A stretch of DNA of 12,219 bases from assembly GCA_038241115.1 (NCBI GenBank), contig JBBRGA010000104.1, positions 1 through 12,219 on the forward strand, read 5' to 3'. A program made the position numbers and the translations under genes. The stretch is from JANYJJ01 sp038241115. Lineage in GTDB: Bacteria; Pseudomonadota; Gammaproteobacteria; Burkholderiales; Burkholderiaceae_C. This document shows positions 1 through 6,096 of this stretch, piece by piece; position 1 is the stretch's first letter, and each line of letters opens with the position of its first letter. The notes under the pieces are model-generated. The model searched no databases, was not told the DNA's origin, and worked only from the letters and a program-made list of their open reading frames with translations.

Positions 1-24
1 GATATCTGATTTAGGCTTCATGCA

Positions 25-1086
25 TCACCTCCGAAACCACCGGGACACCGTGCTTTGGTTGACGGCGAGCGTCACGGCGATCTGCCGATGGGAGAACCCC
101 GCCGCATGCATCTCCATGGCGCGAACCCGATGGGGCTCAGAGGCCGACCGCCTCGCCGCACCGGAGGCGAGTCCTCCCTTTTCCCCGCGCCATCGCTGTC
201 GAGCGACAAACTTCGCGTGGGCGTCTCCGTGGTGCTGCAGGACCCATTTCGCGACCGATCGGCCGATCCCGTTGGCTTCGTTGACGCCAAGCGGCTCGGT
301 GCCGCCACCGAAGGTGTCATTCAAGGCGTGGGCATGGTCGATGACGGCGGTCGTCCAATCGAAGGCCTCGTGGTTGAACCGGCGAATCTCCTCATAAGCC
401 CAATTCCGAACTGCGTCGAAGAGCTCGACGTTTCGTTGTAGGCCAATCAAGCCACTCAGATCAGCAGGCCGCCTAGGCTTCGGTGGGACGAAGTCGTCAG
501 GCACGTATTCCCCGAGGTCTCCTAGCTCGTAACCCGCCTGCGGGCCCCTCATGATTCGCCACCTCGGGTGCAGCGGGTTTTTCGTCAGAAGTCCAACGTA
601 GCCCCTATCGGCATTGAGCCTTTCCCGGAAGCAAGACTCGATGACGCTGAGAAAGCGGATCGGCTTGTACTTGATCGGCACTGCGGCCACCATCAGCACC
701 GGAACGGTAAGTCCATAGACAAGGTGCGCATGGCCGGTGGCCCGATTGGTGGCAGCCCAGGTCGGCGGAGGCAAACCCGCGTCCTCCGCGGCGAAGGCGG
801 CCTGAGGTCGGTCAACATCGAACGCCAGCCATGCCCTGCCCCAGCGAGGATTCAGTTGCAGGTACTGGTAGCGCAGCGCCGAGTCCAGTTGCCGGATGCG
901 CGACGCGGTCTTGTCGTTGCTGCAAAACGGCCTGGTCGGCCACCTGGCGCGATCCTGGAATAGATCGCGATGGATGTCGTTGTGCTCTGGTAGGTCCTCA
1001 AGCTGCTGTTCGAAGGCCCGAAGGTTAACGGCCGCTCGATGCTCGACCGCCGGGTCGTTCCACCCGGACATGACGTGGTTGTCCAT
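25..1086 (-). CDS. repA: ColE2-type plasmid replication initiator / primase (Replicase family RepA)
   Basis: Predicted initiator of 353 aa that would bind the plasmid origin and prime leading-strand synthesis. ColE2 Rep, the family model, is a plasmid-specific primase. An N-terminal replicase domain covers about residues 60-195 and contains AFDVDRP (88-94), whose two aspartates look like a primase-type DxD metal site, then GHAHLVY (118-124), DRGY (160-163) and TKNP (168-171). A PriCT-like helical region follows (about 218-295, LFDAVRNWAYEE). The C-terminus (322-352) is a helix-turn-helix containing RQIAVTLAVNQSTVSRW. The ATG at 1086 has no visible Shine-Dalgarno sequence; a 6-bp hairpin abuts it instead, suggesting translational copy control as in ColE2-like replicons (inference). 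The frame is intact and the family assignment is strong; activity in the chromosome is unknown. Confidence 0.85.
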   Translation of the reverse strand: MDNHVMSGWNDPAVEHRAAVNLRAFEQQLEDLPEHNDIHRDLFQDRARWPTRPFCSNDKTASRIRQLDSALRYQYLQLNPRWGRAWLAFDVDRPQAAFAAEDAGLPPPTWAATNRATGHAHLVYGLTVPVLMVAAVPIKYKPIRFLSVIESCFRERLNADRGYVGLLTKNPLHPRWRIMRGPQAGYELGDLGEYVPDDFVPPKPRRPADLSGLIGLQRNVELFDAVRNWAYEEIRRFNHEAFDWTTAVIDHAHALNDTFGGGTEPLGVNEANGIGRSVAKWVLQHHGDAHAKFVARQRWRGEKGGLASGAARRSASEPHRVRAMEMHAAGFSHRQIAVTLAVNQSTVSRWFRR

Positions 1087-1101
1087 CGCTGCACAGCAGC
1101 G
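1087..1101 (-). promoter_or_regulatory. Hairpin abutting the repA start codon
   Basis: CGCTGC and GCAGCG form a perfect 6-bp stem with a 3-base loop, ending directly at the repA ATG. No Shine-Dalgarno-like purine run lies where one is expected. In the mRNA this stem would occupy the ribosome-binding region, as expected for a translationally restricted replication gene. The structure is seen; the regulatory role is inferred. Confidence 0.4.
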
Positions 1102-1117
1102 AGGCGAAGCCTGCGAA

Positions 1118-1129
1118 CGGACTATCGGC
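1118..1129 (+). repeat. Third, imperfect copy of the palindrome arm motif (CGGACTAYCGRC)
   Basis: CGGACTATCGGC here matches CGGACTACCGAC in the right arm of the 36-bp palindrome (1205-1216) at 10 of 12 positions. The left arm carries the same motif inverted at 1191-1202. Recurrence of the unit between the palindrome and repA suggests a protein-binding iteron or operator. A shorter version, GCGGACTAC, also occurs on the minus strand at 1383-1391, inside the upstream gene. Confidence 0.4.
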
Positions 1130-1140
1130 GCGGAAGCGCC
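1127..1140. repeat. Small GC-rich hairpin in the repA leader
   Basis: GGCGC and GCGCC enclose the tetraloop GGAA on the plus strand (UUCC in the repA mRNA sense). It lies 41 bases upstream of the repA start. It may be a structural element of the leader or of an antisense RNA; no promoter for such an RNA was identified. Confidence 0.35.
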
Positions 1141-1185
1141 TTGGCTAGAATTGCAGGTGCGAAGCGGCTATCCCGGCCAGGGCGA

Positions 1186-1221
1186 AGCGAGTCGGTAGTC
1201 CGCGCGGACTACCGACTCGCT
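1186..1221. repeat. Perfect 36-bp palindrome
   Basis: The left half AGCGAGTCGGTAGTCCGC (1186-1203) is exactly mirrored by its complement at 1204-1221 with no loop, giving 36 bp of perfect two-fold symmetry. The TAG stop of the upstream 116-aa gene lies within it (1209-1211). Neither strand has a T-tract next to it, so it is not a conventional intrinsic terminator. It could be a cruciform-forming origin element, a binding site for the initiator or HTH protein, or a recombination/resolution site. The palindrome is directly visible; its role is unknown. Confidence 0.75.
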
Positions 1222-1559
1222 GCTCCTCCGTGGTTCGGTGCAGAGATCTCGTCGACAGCAACCGTTCGCGCAGCACCCCTCAGGCTCGCAGCGATGCCTT
1301 GCTGCTGTTGGACCTCTTCCAAGAGCTTGGAAGCCCGTGCACGCAGCTTCGCCGCGACGTGCAGTCGGCGCTCGGCCTCCCAGTAGTCCGCCGCGCCCAA
1401 GAGGTTGACGTACAGATCCCGGCCTCGCTTGGTTGCCCAAGTCCAAGGTCGCGGCGACTTCTGGTGCCTAGACTTCAGTGTGTAGAAGCTACCGAGTTGC
1501 AGCGGCAGGTCGTGGATCACCTCTTCCAGGCGCTGCTCGAGTACAACGGCGGCGCTCAT
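1209..1559 (-). CDS. Hypothetical protein, coupled to the upstream HTH gene
   Basis: A 116-aa protein I do not recognise. Its ATG at 1559 overlaps the TGA of the preceding HTH gene in an ATGA arrangement, so translation is probably coupled, which is good evidence that it is a real gene. There is no signal peptide and no membrane segment. The stretch at about residues 58-88 (YWEAERRLHVAAKLRARASKLLEEVQQQQ) is charged and helical and may form a short coiled coil. A basic patch lies near residues 28-46. The stop codon falls inside the 36-bp palindrome. Position between an AlpA-like gene and a replication initiator suggests an accessory replication, copy-control or maintenance function, but this is inference only. 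Confidence 0.55.
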   Translation of the reverse strand: MSAAVVLEQRLEEVIHDLPLQLGSFYTLKSRHQKSPRPWTWATKRGRDLYVNLLGAADYWEAERRLHVAAKLRARASKLLEEVQQQQGIAASLRGAARTVAVDEISAPNHGGAASR

Positions 1560-1894
1560 GCTGCGGCCCCCACCGTTGTGCTACGGCGGCCGACCTTCCG
1601 AGGACGCCCACGCGGCGCCTGAGCGTTTGAAACGGAAGCCAGCGCCTTCGAATCTTGGTCAGGCGACGGGGACGCTTTGGCAACGGTGCCACCGTGATCC
1701 TCGATGAAATCGAGGATGTGCTGCCCCAGGAACTTGAGCTTCGTATTGAAGCGCGTGACCTGCGGGATCGGTGCCTTCTTGAGACCTTTTGCGGCCTGAT
1801 AGACGGTGGCCGCATGCAATCCCCGCAGCGTCGCCACAAAGCGCACGTCGTAGTAACGCGCCGGATCAATCGTCGAAATCTGAATATGGCCCAC
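1556..1894 (-). CDS. Small HTH DNA-binding protein, AlpA/excisionase-like, with AT-hook-like tail
   Basis: About 112 aa from the GTG at 1894, which has AGGGGG 4 bases upstream; a TTG at 1921 would add nine residues but fits less well. The N-terminal half resembles an AlpA/excisionase-type winged HTH: LRGLHAATVYQAAKGLKKAP would be the recognition region, followed by a wing-like RFNTKLKFLG and a closing helix (QHILDFIE). The C-terminal tail is disordered-looking and has an AT-hook-like GRPRK near its end. Such proteins usually act as regulators or excision factors of integrated elements. It heads a three-gene unit with the unknown protein and repA and has a candidate promoter about 200 bases upstream. 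The HTH family assignment is by eye and moderate. Confidence 0.6.
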   Translation of the reverse strand: MGHIQISTIDPARYYDVRFVATLRGLHAATVYQAAKGLKKAPIPQVTRFNTKLKFLGQHILDFIEDHGGTVAKASPSPDQDSKALASVSNAQAPRGRPRKVGRRSTTVGAAA

Positions 1895-1995
1895 GGAGCC
1901 CCCTGTCGCGTGCGGCGCCAAACTGGCACCGCGTTACGCAGGGGATTTCTTCCTTCCCAGGCCGTCCGCAGATAGCTCCACACTACGTGAGCGCT

Positions 1996-2009
1996 GCGCA
2001 ATATTGCGC
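1996..2009. repeat. 14-bp perfect palindrome in the element operon leader
   Basis: GCGCAATATTGCGC is a perfect palindrome about 90 bases downstream of the predicted transcription start and about 100 bases before the HTH gene. The 7-mer GCGCTGC is directly repeated at 1991 and 2006. It is a plausible operator for the HTH protein, but this is inference. Confidence 0.4.
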
Positions 2010-2103
2010 TGCAAGTTGGCAGTCCACCTCGACCGGGCCGTATCGTCACCGGGCGGGGTCTGCTTACCGCCGCGGCTAGAGGTGATTTACCTACTCGATC
2101 CCG

Positions 2104-2133
2104 ATTATACCCAGACCGACCCCGACCACGCAA
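2104..2133 (-). promoter_or_regulatory. Candidate sigma-70 promoter of the HTH/unknown/repA unit
   Basis: On the minus strand a consensus TATAAT (2109-2104) is preceded, across an 18-bp spacer, by a weak -35 box TTGCGT (2133-2128). It lies just downstream of the NYN pseudogene stop and points into the HTH gene, leaving a leader of roughly 200 bases. The -10 is convincing and the -35 is poor, so an activator or weak basal activity is possible. Confidence 0.45.
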
Positions 2134-2137
2134 GTTG

Positions 2138-2697
2138 TCACATAGCGGGCGGAAGCGGCACGCCGCCGTTTTTGCGCAAGTAGTCGAAAGCCTTGTCGAG
2201 ATCGATGAAGGTAGACGCACCTTGCATCGCCGCGGCGGCATTGCCCCAGAACCACACCTCGACAGACCACCCTTTTTTCTTTGCGCGTTCAACTACACCA
2301 AGAAAGTCCGCGTCGCCCGCGACGATGACGATGGTCTCAGGTGGAGTGACTTCGAACATGCGTTCAACCACGTCCATCCCCATCTCTATGTCGACGCCCT
2401 TTTCTTTGTCGCGGATGTTTCGATCGAAGAGCTTTACGTCGAAGCCTTCACGTCGAATCTCCTGCCAGACCGAGTCATCGGGCGGCGGACGGGAACCATA
2501 GAGCACGGGCACTTGCGCCAGAAGTCGATCGCCGCGACAGTTCACCAAGTGCACGAACTTGCCCCAATCGATTTCTTATGTTTGGTCAACCTGATTGACT
2601 CGTCGCCCGCCATTGTTTCGCTTGGCGTATGCAAGTCGGCCGCCTTCGATCTTGACGTTGGAGTTGTCCACGAAAAGTGAACCTTTGCTCCTGCCAT
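2138..2697 (-). pseudogene. Broken NYN-domain (PIN-like, LabA/DUF88) ribonuclease gene
   Basis: NYN proteins are PIN-like metal-dependent nucleases, usually acting on RNA. The intact-looking part (2138-2554) contains GVDIEMGMDVVERMF and VIVAGDADFLGVVERAKKKGW, with the conserved acidic residues of the NYN fold. The start of the domain survives upstream as FVDNSNVKIEGGRL, read from 2674 in the same frame, but a TAA at 2578-2576 interrupts it, apparently in place of a tyrosine (VDQT-stop-EIDWGKF). The best start, ATG at 2697 with GGAGG 4 bases upstream, is in another frame. One base lost from the T run at 2676-2673 would join MAGAKVHF to FVDNSN. Two lesions argue for a pseudogene, although an internal GTG at 2554 could yield a truncated product lacking the first catalytic Asp. 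Confidence 0.75.
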
Positions 2698-2795
2698 CTT
2701 GCCTCCCAGCAAGTCACCGGCCATTTGCCGGCGGCCACATGGTCGCACGGCACGGCACCAAGACTTGTCCTCTCCTTCCCTAGTAAATCTGATCC

Positions 2796-2868
2796 CGGGG
2801 ACAAAACGGGGACCTTACGACGGGTCAAACAGGGATACGGGGGGACACTCGGGGACAATGCGGGGACA
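2796..2868. repeat. Cluster of helically phased CGGGGACA-like repeats
   Basis: Seven CGGGGACA-like units occur in 73 bp. Four or five are close to consensus (2796-2803, 2807-2814, 2840-2847, 2850-2857, 2861-2868) and two are degenerate (CGGGTCA at 2821-2827, AGGGATA at 2831-2837). The last three bases of the units fall at 2801, 2812, 2825, 2835, 2845, 2855 and 2866, that is 10 to 13 bp apart, close to one helical turn. The cluster lies in noncoding DNA between the NYN pseudogene and the tRNA terminator. It may be an iteron-like protein-binding array or a remnant of a REP-type element. Confidence 0.55.
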
Positions 2869-2884
2869 GCACGCGACCCAGAAA

Positions 2885-2917
2885 GACAAAAGACCGACTC
2901 GTTGAGTCGGGCTTTTT
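2885..2917. terminator. Bidirectional intrinsic terminator after the tRNA operon
   Basis: CCGACTC (2894-2900), loop GTT, GAGTCGG (2904-2910) form a perfect 7-bp stem. It is flanked by an A-rich run on the left and TTTTT on the right, so both strands carry a U-tract after the hairpin. On the minus strand it ends transcription about 40 bases after tRNA-Asp. It probably belongs to the chromosomal tRNA operon rather than the element. Confidence 0.75.
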
Positions 2918-2949
2918 GCTCTCTAAGGTGTTGATTTACTTAGATATGT

Positions 2950-3026
2950 TGGCGGAGTGGACGGGACTCGAACCCGCGACCCCCGGCGTGACAGGCCGGT
3001 ATTCTAACCAACTGAACTACCACTCC
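2950..3026 (-). tRNA. tRNA-Asp (GTC)
   Basis: A 77-nt cloverleaf with encoded CCA. The acceptor starts GGAGTGG and pairs with CCACTCC, the D arm contains AGTTCAGTTGGTTAGAAT, the anticodon loop is CTGTCAC (GTC, Asp), and the T arm is GGGTTCGAGTCCC. It is nearly identical in pattern to the E. coli tRNA-Asp. It is the last tRNA of the cluster, and its 3' end faces the accessory element. Confidence 0.97.
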
Positions 3027-3131
3027 ATGTGATGCGTCCGGCCTTCCGGCTGAACGCTCTCACCTTTTACCTAATTACTAACTCGGCCGCTTGCTTAGCC
3101 GTTTATCTAGCCGATCATTCAGCCAAAAAAT

Positions 3132-3207
3132 TGGCGTCCCCTAGGGGATTCGAACCCCTGTAATCACCGTGAAAGGGTGGTGTCCTAGGCCTCTAGACGA
3201 AGGGGAC
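3132..3207 (-). tRNA. tRNA-Glu (TTC)
   Basis: A 76-nt cloverleaf with encoded CCA. The acceptor is GTCCCCT, the D arm contains CGTCTAGAGGCCTAGGACA, the anticodon loop CTTTCAC gives TTC (Glu), and the T arm is GGGGTTCGAATCCCC. It lies in the same cluster as, and downstream of, gltX, which encodes its cognate synthetase. Confidence 0.97.
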
Positions 3208-3273
3208 AAAAACAGTTTTTTCTAAAAACGATCTCAATCTTGAACCGCGCACCACCTTCAACTTTTCAGTCTT

Positions 3274-3349
<76 letters not shown>

Positions 3350-3430
3350 GATTTTGCTGTTGTTTTGATCTCGTACTGGCCTCGTACGGACCTGACAAAA
3401 GCAGCAATCCGCTGTTCAAGCAAGACCATG

Positions 3431-3460
3431 ATTATAGCCACGGAATCACGCTGCCTGCAA
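3431..3460 (-). promoter_or_regulatory. Candidate promoter of the Ala-Glu-Asp tRNA cluster
   Basis: On the minus strand a consensus TATAAT (3436-3431) lies just past the gltX stop codon, with TTGCAG 18 bp upstream (3460-3455) inside the end of gltX. It points at tRNA-Ala, whose 5' end is about 80 bases further on. The tRNAs could also be cotranscribed from the gltX operon, since no hairpin terminator separates them. Confidence 0.5.
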
Positions 3461-4852
3461 TCTGGCTATTGCAGCTTCCTTGGGGAAAAGCTCAAGAACA
3501 GCATCGACCGACGGGGTTTGCGCACGACCACACAGAACGACGCGCAGCGCCGGCGCCAGTTGCGGCATCTTGACGTTGTGTTCGGTCAGCGTTTCTTTGA
3601 TTGCGGCGCTGATGGCGGCCTTGTTCCAGGTCGTTGTCGACAACTTGATGGCCAGGCCTCGCACTGCAGGGCGGATGGTGACGGTCAGGTAAGCGGCCGT
3701 GTCTTCCGAGCTGGCCTGCACCGGGCCGAAATACATGCTGAGCCAATGAGCCAAATCAACGGTTGTGGTGCAGCGGTCTTTGAACAGTGAGCAAAGCGGC
3801 ATCACGTTCGCCTGCGTGGCTTGGAGATGCCCTAGTTTGTTCAATTGCACCGCCACCAAATTGGCCAACATGCCTTCATCCAGCACTTTCAGGTACTGCG
3901 CATTGACCCAGTCCAGCTTGGCCGGATCCCACTGCGCTGGGCTTTTTGACAAATGTTTGCCGTCAAACCAGCCGACCAACTGTTCGCGCGAAAACAGTTC
4001 TTCGTCGCCGTGGCTCCAGCCCAAGCGCGCCAAGTAATTCAGCATGGCGTCGGGCAAGTAGCCGGCGTCTTCGTAGGCCGTGACGCTGATCGCGCCGCGT
4101 CGCTTGGACAGCTTTTGCCCGTCGTCGCCCAAGATGACCGGGATATGCCCAAACAGTGGCAACGGCGCACCCAAAGCTTTGAAGATGTTGATCTGCCAGG
4201 GCGTGTTGTTGACATGCTCGTCGCCGCGAAAAACGTGGCTGATCTCCATGTCCCAATCGTCTACCACCACGCAGAAGTTGTAGGTGGGAATGCCGTCGGC
4301 GCGCACGATGATGAGGTCATCGATCTCGCGGTTGGCAATGCTGATGGGACCCTTGACCAAGTCGTCCCAGGTGACGATGCCCTCGGACGGATTGGCGAAG
4401 CGCACGACAAAAGGCACGCCGTCAGGAACCGGTGGCAACACCTTGCCAGGTGCAGGCCGCCACCGACCGTTGTAGTGAGTCTTTTCTCCGCGAGCGCGCT
4501 GGGCTTCGCGTTCGCCGTCCAGCTCTTGCGGAGTGCTGTAGCAGCGATAGGCACTGCCGTTGGCAATCATTTGATCGACAACAGTTTGATAACGCGCCAA
4601 GCGCTGCATTTGGTAGATCGGGCCTTCATCGAAATTCAAGCCCAGCCATTTCATGGACTGCAATATTTGATCGACTGAATCTTGCGTGGACCGCGCCACA
4701 TCGGTGTCTTCTATGCGCAGCACGAATTCCCCGCCGAAATGGCGCGCATAGGCCCAGGAATAAAGTGCGGTGCGAGCCGTGCCCAGATGCAAAGAACCAG
4801 TCGGCGACGGGGCAATGCGAGTGCGGATTTTTCTGGCGATGGCGGTGGTCAT
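3446..4852 (-). CDS. gltX: Glutamyl-tRNA synthetase (class I)
   Basis: Cytoplasmic enzyme that charges tRNA-Glu with glutamate using ATP. It has 468 aa, normal for bacterial GluRS. The Rossmann core starts with the class I HIGH region PSPTGSLHLGTA (residues 15-26), and the KMSKS-type loop is KLSKRRG (247-253). Glutamate- and tRNA-acceptor-binding features such as RIEDTD (46-51) and FRGDEH (208-213) are present, and the C-terminal anticodon-binding domain is complete. Only one cysteine remains in the region that binds zinc in E. coli GluRS, so a zinc site is unlikely. The ATG at 4852 is chosen over a TTG at 4858 because it lies 2 bases after the metZ stop and begins the family N-terminus. It is the last protein gene of the minus-strand operon. 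Confidence 0.96.
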   Translation of the reverse strand: MTTAIARKIRTRIAPSPTGSLHLGTARTALYSWAYARHFGGEFVLRIEDTDVARSTQDSVDQILQSMKWLGLNFDEGPIYQMQRLARYQTVVDQMIANGSAYRCYSTPQELDGEREAQRARGEKTHYNGRWRPAPGKVLPPVPDGVPFVVRFANPSEGIVTWDDLVKGPISIANREIDDLIIVRADGIPTYNFCVVVDDWDMEISHVFRGDEHVNNTPWQINIFKALGAPLPLFGHIPVILGDDGQKLSKRRGAISVTAYEDAGYLPDAMLNYLARLGWSHGDEELFSREQLVGWFDGKHLSKSPAQWDPAKLDWVNAQYLKVLDEGMLANLVAVQLNKLGHLQATQANVMPLCSLFKDRCTTTVDLAHWLSMYFGPVQASSEDTAAYLTVTIRPAVRGLAIKLSTTTWNKAAISAAIKETLTEHNVKMPQLAPALRVVLCGRAQTPSVDAVLELFPKEAAIARLQAA

Positions 4853-4854
4853 GA

Positions 4855-6096
4855 TCAAAGCGAAAGCGAGCTGAGCCCGCGCAACAAATCAGTTTTCAAG
4901 TCTTCGATGTCGTCCAAGCCCACCGCCACGCGCACCATGGCTTGGGAAATTCCTGCCGCTTGGCGCTGGGCGTCGGTCAAGCGGCCGTGAGAGGTGCTGG
5001 CGGGGTGTGTGATGGTGGTTTTGGTGTCGCCCAAGTTGGCAGTGATCGAGCACACCTGCGTGCTGTCGATGACGTGAAACGCGCCTTGTCGCTGCACCTC
5101 TGGATCGCTGGACTTCGCGCCTTTGACGATGAACGACAGCACCGCGCCGCCGCAGCCCGACTGCTGCGCCATGGCCAGTTCATGTTGAGGGTGCGACTTC
5201 AAACCCGGGTAAAAAACCTTTTCCACCATGGGCTGCGCTTCGAGCCACGTGGCCAAGGCCAGTGCGCTGGCGCTTTGCGCGCGCATGCGGATGCTGAGCG
5301 TTTCCAAGCCTTTCAACACCACCCACGCATTGAAGGGCGAAAGGCTCATGCCCGCGCTGCGCATCACCGGCACAAATTTTTCAGTGACCAGCTGTTCGCT
5401 GGCGCACAGTGCGCCTGCAATCACCCTGCCCTGGCCATCCAAATACTTGGTGCCGGAATGGATGACGATGTCGGCACCATATTCGACGGGGCGCTGCAGT
5501 GCCGGCGAGCAAAAGCAGTTGTCGACTGCCAGCCATGCGCCTGCGGCTTTGGCGATGGCTGACAGGGCCTTGATGTCACAGACATCGGTCAGCGGGTTGG
5601 TGGGCGACTCGGCAAAAAGCAGCTTGGTGTTGGGCTTCACCGCAGCTTGCCACTCGGCCACATCGGTCTGCGACACGAAGGTGGTCTGCACACCGAACTT
5701 GCCGAACTCGCGGCTCAGCAACATGATGGTGGCGCCAAAAACACTCTGCGAACAAATGACGTGATCGCCGGCTTTGAGCAGACCCATTCCGAGCAACAGC
5801 GTCGCACTCATTCCGCTGGAGGTCGCAATGCAGGCTTCGGTTTTTTCCAGTGCGGCCAAGCGGCGCTCAAACATCATCACCGTCGGGTTGGTGAAGCGCG
5901 AATAGGTGAAGGCCTCTTCTTCGTTGGCGAAGCGCCCGGCCGCCGTGGCGGCATTCGGCTGCACGAAGCTGCTGGTCATGAACAGCGCTTCAGAGTTTTC
6001 GCCCCACTGGGTGCGCGGCAAGCCTTCGCGAACGGCCAAAGTGTCTGGGCGCAGGTCGTCGGGCAAGGCCACGCGCGGAATTTTCTTGATTGCCAT
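4855..6096 (-). CDS. metZ: O-succinylhomoserine sulfhydrylase
   Basis: PLP-dependent enzyme of the Cys/Met metabolism family that forms homocysteine from O-succinylhomoserine and sulfide, the direct sulfhydrylation route to methionine. The protein is 413 aa, full length. It shows the substrate-loop motif YSRFTNPT (65-72), the PLP phosphate-binding region ATSSGMSAT (91-99), the aspartate in AVDNCF (190-195) and the PLP lysine K217 in HSGTKYLDGQGR. Adjacency to purF is typical for MetZ in proteobacteria and favours this over cystathionine gamma-synthase. Its ATG shares one base with the purF stop (TGATG), and GGAG lies 8 bases upstream, so translation is probably coupled. gltX begins 2 bases after its stop. 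Confidence 0.94.
   Translation of the reverse strand: MAIKKIPRVALPDDLRPDTLAVREGLPRTQWGENSEALFMTSSFVQPNAATAAGRFANEEEAFTYSRFTNPTVMMFERRLAALEKTEACIATSSGMSATLLLGMGLLKAGDHVICSQSVFGATIMLLSREFGKFGVQTTFVSQTDVAEWQAAVKPNTKLLFAESPTNPLTDVCDIKALSAIAKAAGAWLAVDNCFCSPALQRPVEYGADIVIHSGTKYLDGQGRVIAGALCASEQLVTEKFVPVMRSAGMSLSPFNAWVVLKGLETLSIRMRAQSASALALATWLEAQPMVEKVFYPGLKSHPQHELAMAQQSGCGGAVLSFIVKGAKSSDPEVQRQGAFHVIDSTQVCSITANLGDTKTTITHPASTSHGRLTDAQRQAAGISQAMVRVAVGLDDIEDLKTDLLRGLSSLSL

Larger units (their letters stand above)
1..2880. mobile_element. Integrated plasmid- or satellite-like element (partial, right end near tRNA-Asp)
   Basis: This accessory block carries a ColE2-type replication initiator, a small HTH protein resembling AlpA/excisionase, an unknown coupled protein and a broken NYN-domain gene, all on the minus strand. 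It lies just downstream of the 3' end of a tRNA-Asp gene, a classic integration site. Plasmid-style replication genes next to a housekeeping operon argue for an integrated replicon. No integrase, transposase or repeated tRNA fragment is visible, and the left end is outside the window, so the boundaries are guesses. The right limit is placed before the terminator of the tRNA operon. It could be an integrated plasmid, an ICE fragment or a phage-satellite-like island. Confidence 0.5.

Noticed and set aside
1489..2292. Long minus-strand open frame of 267 codons across the HTH gene and leader
   Set aside because: Its product is Arg/Ser/Pro-rich with no recognisable domain, and it overlaps the better-supported HTH gene and NYN remnant in other frames. 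High-GC DNA keeps such frames open by chance.
2554..2697. Programmed frameshift as the explanation for the NYN split
   Set aside because: A frameshift at the T run would still meet the in-frame TAA at 2578-2576, so a second recoding event would be needed; decay or sequencing error is simpler.
2586..2858. Minus-strand frame of 90 codons upstream of the NYN gene
   Set aside because: It overlaps the NYN start in the wrong frame, and its start runs through the GGGGACA repeats; no family resemblance.
2796..2868. CRISPR array
   Set aside because: Units are only 7-8 bp with 2-5 bp gaps, and no cas genes are present.
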